Shown: positions 1-10,461 of the stretch, in pieces
Position numbering within the stretch: position 1 is the stretch's first letter
Layout of the letters: each line of letters starts with the position of its first letter
NCBI GenBank assembly: GCA_004352715.1
Contig: SCFE01000067.1
Location: 166,650 to 230,649 of the forward strand
Reading direction: 5' to 3'
Origin: Hofstenia miamia
Lineage: Eukaryota; Xenacoelomorpha; Acoela
DNA: 64,000 bases
The notes under the pieces: generated by a model
What the model saw: only the letters and a program-made list of their open reading frames with translations
The model's database searches: none
Told to the model about the DNA's origin: nothing
Position numbers and translations under genes: made by a program

Positions 1-407
1 TTAAATTTAGTTCTATGTGCGCACTGGTACACTGTGCGCCTCCAGCCTTTCTTCAAAACGGTTTCTTTAATGCGCACGCTCATTGCATGTAACTCTTCAG
101 ACATTTATAACAAATTCAAACAGTTTAAGGTCAAAAAAATAAATGCACAGTTAATTAATTATATTGATTTTTAACTTCAAAAAATAAGCATTCAGCCCTC
201 ATACAAACTTTATTTAATAAGATACTTGAATTATGAAAGTTAATTTTTATGTCCCTTTTACTTTTATTTAAAATAATGTCTCTTTCTCGTCTATTTTAAA
301 CAAATTTATTTAAATAAATTTGCACTGTCGGTTTTAAGAAAGTGTTTGTCGGTTCTAAGTATATCATTGTTGGCAAAAAATACCAACCACTAATTTTATA
401 TACATGT

Positions 408-547
408 ACGATGATGAATACATATTTGCATACCTAACCTAATCCACAATCGCAGAATACATTTCCCAAACAATCATACGATGATGAATACATATTTGCA
501 TACCTAACCTAATCCACAATCGCAGAATACATTTCCCAAACAATCAT
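408..547. repeat. Perfect 70-bp tandem duplication
   Basis: Positions 408-477 and 478-547 are identical, each beginning ACGATGATGAATACATATTT. Two full units are present. A reading frame on the minus strand runs through it but shows no family resemblance. It may be a real recent duplication or an assembly stutter. Confidence 0.9.
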
Positions 548-997
548 GCCCCTGTATGGAATTCGTATTTGTAAAATCAGTTTGATCTACACATATGGAA
601 CTCGCACATACAATTTTCAAATATTTGATGGAAAAGTTGTATGGAAATATACATATTAAATCCAATATGAAATATTTGTGCAACCTGGGGTTCGAGCCGT
701 GGTTGAATGATCGTTTATAGCTCATTGGAGATATTGCTTTGAAATTCAAAACAAAATTTGTGTCCGTCTGTTTTCTAAAAATGTTTGTAATAAAATTTAC
801 ATTTTTTAAATAATATTGACATTTAAAAAATGGTAGAATCATCACCCAGGCTGAGATGTGCTCTTAACGATACATATTTATAGTTACACGGCCATGCAGT
901 TTCTTGTTAGCGTGGTAATGTCTGATCTTATTCAAACCATCCTTCTCTACCATACGTAATACTAGAATTAACTGGCATTAAACTCCAAGCAAGCGTA

Positions 998-2138
998 ATG
1001 AGTAACCACTACTGCTTAGGTAGCTCCGAGAGATTCCAGTTCGATGTTATGGAGGTGGACAACTGCCCGAAGCGGTATCCAGTCGCCGAGAGTCCATCCG
1101 CTGCTTCGAGGTTCCATATTCCAGTGACTCAGCTCATGATCACAAGGACAATATTTATTATGTGTGCCCTAACTATTTGTGCTAATAAAAACCAGTCACA
1201 ATTCGACTTATATCTCACACTCAGTGTTGAGTAGTGTTAACGCGATAACATGATAAGCAATGATACAATGACACTAGCTGCTATACAATAAAGAAAAACT
1301 AGAGCAGCTTCCTATTCCTAGCCTACATTTAATATAGTTAAAATAGCAACAAGGCACGACAATAGCTGCGACAAGATAAAAAAGGGAACTATTTTACAAA
1401 CTAACTATAAACTAAGCAGCTTCCTAACCTACATTTAAAAACAATAAAAATCTAACAATACATACCATAATACGCAAAACGGTCATTATCGGTTGATTAT
1501 AGGTCTCCTACGATGTATAGAATTTGGATTTAAAATAAGATAATTAAATAAATAACACACCTAGGGTTGGCTGACCAGCCTATCTCTATCTCAGATTTGT
1601 TAATATGTGCAAACCGAACGATTGCTAGCCAGCTAAGCATGTTTAAAAATCTCCCTATGCCTATACCTAACTTAGATGCGGGTATCGATCAAGGCTAATA
1701 CCATTTCATATCCCCTCGCAACAGCCTAATCATCGCTACACACATCGCATTATAGTTTAATTAATCAAACCAAATAAAGATAAGGTAAATTCCAAGGAGT
1801 TTATTCTCCATCAACTAAATGTTTCACTTTGTACATATTTATAGTAGTTTATGCAAACATATTTATTGAGCAAACAAGTACCTGTCGCTTATTGATTTCT
1901 GAAGTACACGTAGAATATTTCTGCTTCGCTAATGTCGCGTCCTAAAATCAACGTGGAGCGATTTGTCCACAAGTGATTTGTCAAAAGGTGACAGCGGCAG
2001 ATATTTGCTTAACAATTTCAAATTACGTAGATAGATAATTCTATTAAATGATAAATAAGTAAATTAGAGTTTTATGGTTTGAATAAATATTCGAGCTGGT
2101 TTCTTTTTCTTTTTATTGTTTAATTGGATTATGCTACA
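998..2138. repeat. Diverged LTR-like repeat, related to the LTR at 60.7-63.2 kb
   Basis: Blocks in the same order match the gypsy-type LTR near 60.8-63.0 kb. They include AGCAGCTTCCTAACCTACAT, a GGCTGACCAGCC block, a TTAATCAAACCA block, TTTATAGTAGTT followed by AAGTACCTGTC, and a final GCGATTT block. The right end GGATTATGCTACA (to 2138) resembles the end GGATGCTACTACA of the later LTR. The left end is not clear. No intact coding sequence lies within it. It is most likely an old solo LTR or LTR remnant. Confidence 0.55.
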
Positions 2139-2153
2139 AAATAACATGAGTTG

Positions 2154-2400
2154 TTAGATTCCTCTTCCATTGTAAATTGAATTTTCATCTAAACTGTTTA
2201 ATTTCTTTAGTATATTTTCTGGTTCTTGATGGTTTGTTACAATGCCGAAGATATCATCCATGTATCTTGCATAACATGAAATTTTATGTTTTTCTTGTAA
2301 AAATTTAGTGCGGATTTTCATTATGGTAATATTTTTAAGTTTACTATCCAAAATGACCACAAAATTTCCTTTTACTATACCATTATGCTATCCATAATAT
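2154..2400 (-). pseudogene. Reverse-transcriptase palm fragment (YMDD), possibly Penelope-like
   Basis: About 70 codons on the minus strand contain CYARYMDDIFGIV, the catalytic palm motif of an RT, followed by a charged helix with EPENILKKLNSL. The spacing and flavour (R-Y-x-D-D-I-F) recall Penelope-like or related RTs rather than the LINE and gypsy RTs elsewhere in the window. Nothing upstream or downstream extends it convincingly, so this is a fragment. It starts just beside the LTR-like repeat ending at 2138. The assignment to Penelope-like elements is a guess; the RT palm itself is reasonably clear. Confidence 0.5.
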
Positions 2401-2502
2401 GAACATAATGGAATGATACCATATCATGACCGGCATTTCTGCTTCTGAAGTTGTATTATACATATCAATGTGTAGCGTTTCAATATGGTTTTTAACAGTT
2501 AA

Positions 2503-2533
2503 CGACGGTTTGGGGGTACTTTTCGTAACCCAG
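2503..2533 (+). repeat. Degenerate copy of the GGGGTAC hairpin motif
   Basis: GGTTTGGGGGTACTTTTCGT followed by AACCCAGA is an imperfect version of the hairpin at 2686-2712, with mismatches in the right arm. Confidence 0.5.
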
Positions 2534-2685
2534 AGCTCTTAATACTTCAACAGTTTTGAAAGATTTACATGAAACTTCTCGATATTGATTGGCTTTTCAT
2601 GAAAATCATAGAAATACTATATTTCAAAGTTTCTACATAATTCGAGCACAACAACCTGAATTATTCTGTATACTACGTAAAGGCA

Positions 2686-2712
2686 GTTTGGGGTACTTTT
2701 TGTACCCCAAAC
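2686..2712 (+). repeat. Perfect hairpin GTTTGGGGTAC-loop-GTACCCCAAAC
   Basis: An 11-bp perfect stem (2686-2696 with 2702-2712) surrounds a TTTTT loop. Flanking TACGTAAAGGCA resembles the flanks of the copies at 4361-4396 and 45501-45540, so this is a dispersed element, not a chance palindrome. Confidence 0.7.
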
Positions 2713-3864
2713 ATTCTGACTAAATCGATTGACTCTTGTAATTTGAAAAATGGAATGTGCTACTCAATATTTTATAGTTCAATTATATAAACAGATAGCC
2801 ATGTCTAGAAACGTAATCTAGAATGAGTGACTTCACGGCCTTCAATATAATAGGCTTTGGTAATTGACAAATATTATCAAAAAAAATTAAACCTTTTTGA
2901 AGACAGTTACAAAGTCTAATGATAGAGACCTTGCCAATGGTAATGCTAGTCATGCAATAGTTAAAACCAAATTGAATGAAATATTGGAGCATTTTGGCAA
3001 AAAAACGGTTTGCAAAAGTTGTTGTAGACAGATATACAACAATAATGCGATATTTTGAAAAAGACGTAGCTTTTTGCATTTTGCGAGAAAATATTTGGTA
3101 TTACGAAATGGATACATGTATATTAGATAGAAAGACATTAATGAGACAAAGTTAATTTGAAAGTTCTGCTTGGCAATTATGGATAGGATGTGGTCTGGAC
3201 CGCTATTCATTTCGATGGCTAGATCCTGCAAAATTGTGTTGAAATAACTGGATACAATTAATATAATGTGATAAGGATTTAAAACAGAATTATTGGTAGG
3301 AAATCTTTACATTTCACATTCCACTGTACAGTGTAAATTGGGGTGAGGGGCGGTGGAGAAATTTTTTGCTTAAAGGGTAGATTACATTTTTCCATATATC
3401 TTTAAGACTATAGTCGATTAGCACACTCATTTGTATAAAACATTATGTAGAAGGTTTCGAAAAATAAATTGAAAGGTATAATTTCATTCCTTCATACATC
3501 CAAGAACGACTAGAGTTTGCCATCATTATAAGAACCACAACATATGAAAACAGGCAATATTTTGATTTTTACAATGAGTACTCAAACGGTTTCTTTTGAA
3601 ATAAGTTAATAGCTTAAAGTGTTTTTGTGACTTTCTAAATGGAGATTTATGGCTTTTTATGATTAGGTTCCAGGAGGATTGATTAAATGATAAATCTTGC
3701 GTAGCTTTCTTTTGTAATTTAAATTACTTAGAAAATTCCAGAAAATTCTGAATTTTCGGCATGTCCAAGCTGTAATAGGCTTGCTGTTTTTGGCCTGAAA
3801 ATTGGTTTGGACCGTCATCGTTAGTCAAATGGTCCGTACTTTACTAAAATTAATCAAAACTTTT

Positions 3865-4035
3865 AGCAAACAGAAATTCTATGGACAAACAACAAAATCT
3901 ATATTAATTGTGAGCCTGGAATAGTTTATTGAACACAAGCCGCAGAACAAACTCATAATTTACATTGAATTTATTTAAAATATACTCTTTTGCAAGATTG
4001 ACCAAAACTTGTGGCCCTCACCTCAACTAGCAGTT
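3865..4035. repeat. Dispersed repeat, second copy at 35868-36060
   Basis: GCAGAAATT, AACAACAAAATC, TTTATTGAACACAAGCCGCA and the following 80 bases match 35868-36060 in order with about a quarter of positions changed. It is non-coding and may be part of an LTR or UTR of an RT element. Confidence 0.5.
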
Positions 4036-4360
4036 AAGTTAATTAATTTCTATCCAGGTCCTCTCCACAGCCCACATTAATTATTTTTTCGTCCCGGCCA
4101 AACTCATTGCCCACTATACGGTACAACCAGGCCTGTTTCCACCTCTGCTCATTCCTACGAAATATTGCGTAGGACGTAAGTGAGTCACTTACGATGACGA
4201 AGTATTGCTAGACAGGCAGACAAACAGACAGACAAAAGAACATAGGAAAGCTGAATATCAGATTATGCTTCATTTGACCAAGTGAAGAAACTGATTGGGT
4301 AAACGCATCTTTGCAAAACTTGTTTAAGCAATAAACTATTGTATTATTCAATAATATCTG

Positions 4361-4396
4361 TGGGGTAAAAAAAGTACCCGAACCGTGTCCACGTAG
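4361..4396 (-). repeat. GGGGTAC hairpin motif, minus-strand copy
   Basis: Read on the minus strand, this gives TACGTGGACACGGTTCGGGT followed by ACTTTTTTTACCCCACAGA. It continues into ATATTATTGAATAAT, matching the copy at 45501-45540 (ATTATTGAATTAT) beyond the hairpin itself. Confidence 0.6.
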
Positions 4397-5856
4397 TAAA
4401 AAAGTAAACCGTTTCTAATTGTTATAAGCATGTCAATTTAATAAAAATCAGATAAATATTTATAGATAAGCTTGAAGAGACAAATAATTCCTAGTATTTT
4501 CCATTATATCCAACAAATCATTTCTTATTTTGGACAGGTAGATATAGTTTGAATTCCGCAGGGAGTTCGTCTTCTGAGTATAAGCGGTCGGAAAAGTATA
4601 CTCTTCGAATTCGACAATTTGCATGAATTTGAACTCGAAGTGTTTCGATGTAATTTGTGCCTAAACAAAAACAGTAATATAAAATTTGTATTTCATATCT
4701 TTTAAAGTTCGCCAATCAAATTACAAATAATTTCATTCAATTTTCACATTGGAACTATGTCAAAAATTACAAGAAAATAGTTAGTAATGAATTCTAGATA
4801 AAACATATACATCTATAACTAACCATATGCTCTTCTTGTAAAGTCTGATAAATTGAATTGAATTTGGTTCCAGCCATCGTCTAATCTCATTGGCATTGTG
4901 CAAATAAATGGTTTTACTCGAGTTGTGCTTTGATAATTACTTGCACGAAATCTTCGCCTGACATTTTTGTCGTCAAGGACCTAAATTTTGATATGCATAA
5001 AATTCACGATTTCTTATAAGTTGTAACATAAGTTATCAATGAAATAATGTCAAACAATCTATTGATTTTATTTTATAAAAATACTTGAACATGTGATTTT
5101 TTATTAAACATTATTAGAGACTCAAATAAAAATAGAATGATCATTCAATATTCTTTTCTAATGTACCGAACAGGAATCTTTCTCTGTACACAACTATCTC
5201 TACTAAAATTTTTCTTGCTACTTAAATCAATTACATTTAATACTTGATTGAACTTAGATAAAATAATTGGAGGTTTAGAAAATCAAATGAACCTAAACAA
5301 AAATGTTCAGAAATCCATTTTTCATTGATATGCGGAATTTTAAAAAAAGAAGTAAGCAGAGATTGAATGGGCCAAAAACTTAGGCCCAAGCCCGACCCGG
5401 CCAAATTAAATTCGTGCCAATTCACCCTACTTATGCCCAGTTTTGTGATCCCAGTGAAAAAATAGATCTTTAACTTTTCGTTATGTCTGGACCAATGTTG
5501 AGTATTTTAGAAATATATAATATAATTTGTACACTGAATTTGAAAAGCATAAATTTATTATTAGAAGAATGTATGAAAAAGTTATAAAAATATTGTTTTT
5601 AAATTCTACAGTATTTACTGAATTTAGGTTGATTTACATGTACTTTATGTACTTTTGTATATAGTCAAATCAATTTTTTCAAAAAATTTCGAAGCAATTT
5701 TTACAATATCCTGGGCTAATCTCATGTCCATCTCTGGAAGTATGGATATATAGCTTATATTTTGCATATATTATATATATATATATATTTACATTCATGT
5801 ACAATGTACATACTTATGCATATTTGTACATAAATATATATATATATATATATATA

Positions 5857-6856
5857 NNNNNNNNNNNNNNNNNNNNNNNNNNNNNNNNNNNNNNNNNNNN
5901 NNNNNNNNNNNNNNNNNNNNNNNNNNNNNNNNNNNNNNNNNNNNNNNNNNNNNNNNNNNNNNNNNNNNNNNNNNNNNNNNNNNNNNNNNNNNNNNNNNNN
6001 NNNNNNNNNNNNNNNNNNNNNNNNNNNNNNNNNNNNNNNNNNNNNNNNNNNNNNNNNNNNNNNNNNNNNNNNNNNNNNNNNNNNNNNNNNNNNNNNNNNN
6101 NNNNNNNNNNNNNNNNNNNNNNNNNNNNNNNNNNNNNNNNNNNNNNNNNNNNNNNNNNNNNNNNNNNNNNNNNNNNNNNNNNNNNNNNNNNNNNNNNNNN
6201 NNNNNNNNNNNNNNNNNNNNNNNNNNNNNNNNNNNNNNNNNNNNNNNNNNNNNNNNNNNNNNNNNNNNNNNNNNNNNNNNNNNNNNNNNNNNNNNNNNNN
6301 NNNNNNNNNNNNNNNNNNNNNNNNNNNNNNNNNNNNNNNNNNNNNNNNNNNNNNNNNNNNNNNNNNNNNNNNNNNNNNNNNNNNNNNNNNNNNNNNNNNN
6401 NNNNNNNNNNNNNNNNNNNNNNNNNNNNNNNNNNNNNNNNNNNNNNNNNNNNNNNNNNNNNNNNNNNNNNNNNNNNNNNNNNNNNNNNNNNNNNNNNNNN
6501 NNNNNNNNNNNNNNNNNNNNNNNNNNNNNNNNNNNNNNNNNNNNNNNNNNNNNNNNNNNNNNNNNNNNNNNNNNNNNNNNNNNNNNNNNNNNNNNNNNNN
6601 NNNNNNNNNNNNNNNNNNNNNNNNNNNNNNNNNNNNNNNNNNNNNNNNNNNNNNNNNNNNNNNNNNNNNNNNNNNNNNNNNNNNNNNNNNNNNNNNNNNN
6701 NNNNNNNNNNNNNNNNNNNNNNNNNNNNNNNNNNNNNNNNNNNNNNNNNNNNNNNNNNNNNNNNNNNNNNNNNNNNNNNNNNNNNNNNNNNNNNNNNNNN
6801 NNNNNNNNNNNNNNNNNNNNNNNNNNNNNNNNNNNNNNNNNNNNNNNNNNNNNNNN
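5857..6856. other. Assembly gap (1000 N) beside a (TA)n tract
   Basis: The left edge is a (TA)n microsatellite (about 5834-5856). Exactly 1000 N suggests a placeholder size. Confidence 0.95.
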
Positions 6857-7051
6857 TGGAAAATCATATACAAATAGCTGACATATGTACTTTTAATTAA
6901 AAATATGAACTTTTTAAAAAATAAATGATTTTCACTGAAATGTAGACCTATATATTTGATGTTACATACAAACATCATGTATAAAAAATATTTGAAAATG
7001 TTGTGTACTGAGGGGAAATTAAAATTTCAGCTCTTGTACACACTTTTAGCT

Positions 7052-7072
7052 TATATATATATATATATATAT
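7052..7072. repeat. (TA)n microsatellite
   Basis: About ten TA units. Confidence 0.9.
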
Positions 7073-7221
7073 CCGAGGCGCTCAGTATATAGTAAGCAGT
7101 TCAATTACATTTGCGTCTAGTACCACGACATTTTAAGGACAGGCAAGAATCATAGAAAAGCATTATTAATACAAATAAAACATGAATTATAAACCATTAT
7201 GTGCAAATATAAATATAAACC

Positions 7222-7830
7222 TTTAAGAATTCCAGTACCCTTGGGAGATAAAGGTATGCGGGAATTTTTCTTTCTGGGTGAAATCATGTTTTCCTCCAAT
7301 TCTTTAGCAGAGAAAAGGTTTCTTGCTGCCAATATTCCGAATCTAGAAGGTCGATCTCCAAGAGCAATGTCCAACAAATTTATGTCATTGAACATTACTG
7401 GGGATTTAGAAGCTGCGGTGAGTGTTTCAGTAGAGGTTGAGGATCCTGCAATTTCCTAAATTTAACAAAAATATATCAGGTTCATGAATTTAATGATGAA
7501 CTTAAAATAATCAAATAAAAAATAATCACCACTATTGATCGTTGAATCTCTTTTGTGCTACGAAGCACTTCCTTAAGAACAGCTGTATTTTCTCGAATGC
7601 TGGCGTCCAGGGAATTCATTACAGAAATTAAGTCTATACATCATAAATGAATAAATCATTCAAATTGATAAAGTACCATTATTAAGTTTCTCTTCCGGTG
7701 ACTTAGCTTATTCTTCTGTAACATCTTCAATTAATGAGGCATCAACAGCAGAAATTAATAAAGTATTTATGTGGGATATGTCTTTCCCGAATTCCAGACC
7801 ACGCTCCAACCGCTCTTCCTTCCTTTTCAT
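7222..7830 (-). CDS. Possible BEN-domain-like gene, three exons
   Basis: The minus strand shows three coding-like blocks. About 7830-7690 encodes RKEERLERGLEFGKDISHI and continues to a frame with a stop (TAA) near its end. About 7640-7535 encodes a coiled-coil-like stretch (NSLDASIRENTAVLKEVLR) followed by a possible GT donor. The third, 7445-7222, follows a TTGCAG acceptor and encodes about 75 residues, including RFGILAARNLFSAKELEENM and then basic residues. That last block resembles the L-x-R-x-LF-x-x-EEL core of BEN domains (DNA or protein binding in chromatin proteins). The domain call is by eye. The in-frame stop in the first block may mean a wrong exon edge or a pseudogene. The upstream part would fall into the gap at 7914-8913. 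Confidence 0.3.
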
Positions 7831-7913
7831 TAATGCTTATGCACCTATAAGTCGACAATGAATTTGAATAATCGATCTTGAAGCACATGCAAATGCACGG
7901 ATATATATATATA

Positions 7914-8913
7914 NNNNNNNNNNNNNNNNNNNNNNNNNNNNNNNNNNNNNNNNNNNNNNNNNNNNNNNNNNNNNNNNNNNNNNNNNNNNNNNNNNNNNNN
8001 NNNNNNNNNNNNNNNNNNNNNNNNNNNNNNNNNNNNNNNNNNNNNNNNNNNNNNNNNNNNNNNNNNNNNNNNNNNNNNNNNNNNNNNNNNNNNNNNNNNN
8101 NNNNNNNNNNNNNNNNNNNNNNNNNNNNNNNNNNNNNNNNNNNNNNNNNNNNNNNNNNNNNNNNNNNNNNNNNNNNNNNNNNNNNNNNNNNNNNNNNNNN
8201 NNNNNNNNNNNNNNNNNNNNNNNNNNNNNNNNNNNNNNNNNNNNNNNNNNNNNNNNNNNNNNNNNNNNNNNNNNNNNNNNNNNNNNNNNNNNNNNNNNNN
8301 NNNNNNNNNNNNNNNNNNNNNNNNNNNNNNNNNNNNNNNNNNNNNNNNNNNNNNNNNNNNNNNNNNNNNNNNNNNNNNNNNNNNNNNNNNNNNNNNNNNN
8401 NNNNNNNNNNNNNNNNNNNNNNNNNNNNNNNNNNNNNNNNNNNNNNNNNNNNNNNNNNNNNNNNNNNNNNNNNNNNNNNNNNNNNNNNNNNNNNNNNNNN
8501 NNNNNNNNNNNNNNNNNNNNNNNNNNNNNNNNNNNNNNNNNNNNNNNNNNNNNNNNNNNNNNNNNNNNNNNNNNNNNNNNNNNNNNNNNNNNNNNNNNNN
8601 NNNNNNNNNNNNNNNNNNNNNNNNNNNNNNNNNNNNNNNNNNNNNNNNNNNNNNNNNNNNNNNNNNNNNNNNNNNNNNNNNNNNNNNNNNNNNNNNNNNN
8701 NNNNNNNNNNNNNNNNNNNNNNNNNNNNNNNNNNNNNNNNNNNNNNNNNNNNNNNNNNNNNNNNNNNNNNNNNNNNNNNNNNNNNNNNNNNNNNNNNNNN
8801 NNNNNNNNNNNNNNNNNNNNNNNNNNNNNNNNNNNNNNNNNNNNNNNNNNNNNNNNNNNNNNNNNNNNNNNNNNNNNNNNNNNNNNNNNNNNNNNNNNNN
8901 NNNNNNNNNNNNN
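7914..8913. other. Assembly gap (1000 N) beside (TA)n
   Basis: Left edge ATATATATATATA at 7901-7913. The size is exactly 1000. Confidence 0.95.
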
Positions 8914-9639
8914 ATATGAAAAACTAATGTCACAAACCGCGTTTTTTTACCCAAAATTTGTGGGGCTTTCTTTATAATATTTGGCCTTGTCGCTTAAATA
9001 CCAGCAATAATTACAGCAAAAACTTGGTCTGTGTTAATTAGGTTAGGTAAATTGCTGACGTTAGCCTATTATTTTTTATATTGCTTGATAAATATCAGCA
9101 AAAAGAAACCATGTAAACAGGCGCTTTCAACATTGAATACGTCAAATTAAACCAACATGAGGAATAATGTGAACTAAATTCCCGCCATTGCAATTGTCAA
9201 ATGAATGTTGAACCAATATAATCGATGCTTTCGATATTTAATATGTGAATATTCAAGTTATTATAAGAATAATTTATGCAAAGCTTTAGCACTAAGTGAA
9301 TATTGCTTGTTAAGAAGAACAAAGTTTTTTGAAGATGTATTTTTTAACGATGCTTCGAAAATTTGTTTCTACATTTATTTAGAATAAAAATGTTCAATTT
9401 AAATTTATTATACGTAAAATTATTAGTGCATTGTTGAAGTATATAAGCCATACATTTTTTCAAATTTCCAATACAATTATTTCATAATTATAACATTATG
9501 AATGTGACTTTTGTAATTAAATGGCAATGATAATATGTTTGTCATTGTTTATTTCTTGACTGCCAGCAATTTTTATGCTGCATAATGCCGTTTTGTCTGC
9601 CTGTAGCAGAATTATAAAAATAAATGATCAGTGATTTTT
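8914..9639. other. No supported feature
   Basis: AT-rich sequence with only short open frames. The plus frame 9205-9387 (60 codons) has no recognisable motif. Confidence 0.4.
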
Positions 9640-9659
9640 AAACATGAAATCTATTAAAT

Positions 9660-9822
9660 GCTTTATAAACGTTTCTAAGCAACTTCTAAACATTTCCTTG
9701 ACGTCTTCTAAACGTCTTCTAAACGTCTTAAAGACGTCTTCTACACCTGACATAGATGCCATTTCTAAACGTCTTCTAAACCATTTTAAGACGTGTTAAA
9801 AGACGTCTTCTAAACGTTTTAT
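9660..9822. repeat. Degenerate tandem array of ACGTCTTCTAA
   Basis: At least eight copies of an ACGTCTTCTAA / AAACGTCTTCT unit, including GACGTC palindromes, occur from TAAACGTTTCTAAGC to TAAACGTTTTATTG. It is non-coding and may be the subterminal part of a MITE cut by the gap at 9871. Confidence 0.7.
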
Positions 9823-9870
9823 TGTTTATTGGGTTGAAGCATGTGAAAGGTAAACATCTCTGTTTGCATA

Positions 9871-10012
9871 NNNNNNNNNNNNNNNNNNNNNNNNNNNNNN
9901 NNNNNNNNNNNNNNNNNNNNNNNNNNNNNNNNNNNNNNNNNNNNNNNNNNNNNNNNNNNNNNNNNNNNNNNNNNNNNNNNNNNNNNNNNNNNNNNNNNNN
10001 NNNNNNNNNNNN
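9871..10012. other. Assembly gap (142 N) ending in (TA)n
   Basis: The right edge is CATATATATATATACATATA and continues as TA units to about 10048. Confidence 0.95.
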
Positions 10013-10013
10013 C

Positions 10014-10048
<35 letters not shown>

Positions 10049-10461
10049 GTTGCTGTCGTTTTCGTAAATACCCATAATAATTTGACCTGTCTTAGTTTAA
10101 AATTTGAATATATTGATTCTGTAAATTTATAATTGAAAAAGTTGTGAACAAAGTTATAAGTCTGAACGCGATAAAACTTTGTTGTGAATATTTTAATTTC
10201 CGAAAAGTTGTGAACAAAGTTGTATATCTGAACGCTACTTAACACTCTATGGGTACCATTTTTATTAGGTTTTTCTTTAATGTATATAATGCTAAGCAAC
10301 TCGAGCATTTCATACTCAAATGTTGCATCTAGTCACTTTCGTATCCGCCATCATCTTCCAACGCCTCAATGCAATATCACTCAATCTTCTAACTCTCATC
10401 AGAAGATCAATGAACTTATTCCGTTGTTATAATTATTGTTACTATATTAATTAAAGGGCAG
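10049..10461. other. No supported gene; short direct repeat
   Basis: GTTGTGAACAAAGTT occurs twice (about 10140 and 10206), each followed by a CTGAACGC block about 65 bases apart. Nothing else is supported. Confidence 0.4.

Larger units (their letters stand above)
2713..5776. other. Gene-poor AT-rich stretch with short repeats
   Basis: No coding region can be supported. Minus-strand 4518-4715 reads open for 65 codons with a protein-like end ([19 protein letters not shown]) but no recognised domain and no clear splice partner; it could be an exon. At 4210-4240 lies a CAGACAGACAAA-type simple repeat. Confidence 0.4.

Noticed and set aside
660-700. tRNA-like box B (GGGGTTCGAGCC)
   Set aside because: No box A at proper distance and no cloverleaf; not enough for a tRNA or SINE call.
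5755-6978. Long open frames made of YIYIYI runs and unknown residues
   Set aside because: They read through N gaps and (TA)n tracts; the same holds at 7.8-9.0, 9.8-10.3, 26.7-27.1, 28.6-29.2, 30.6-31.6, 34.1-35.2 and 61.5-62.5 kb.
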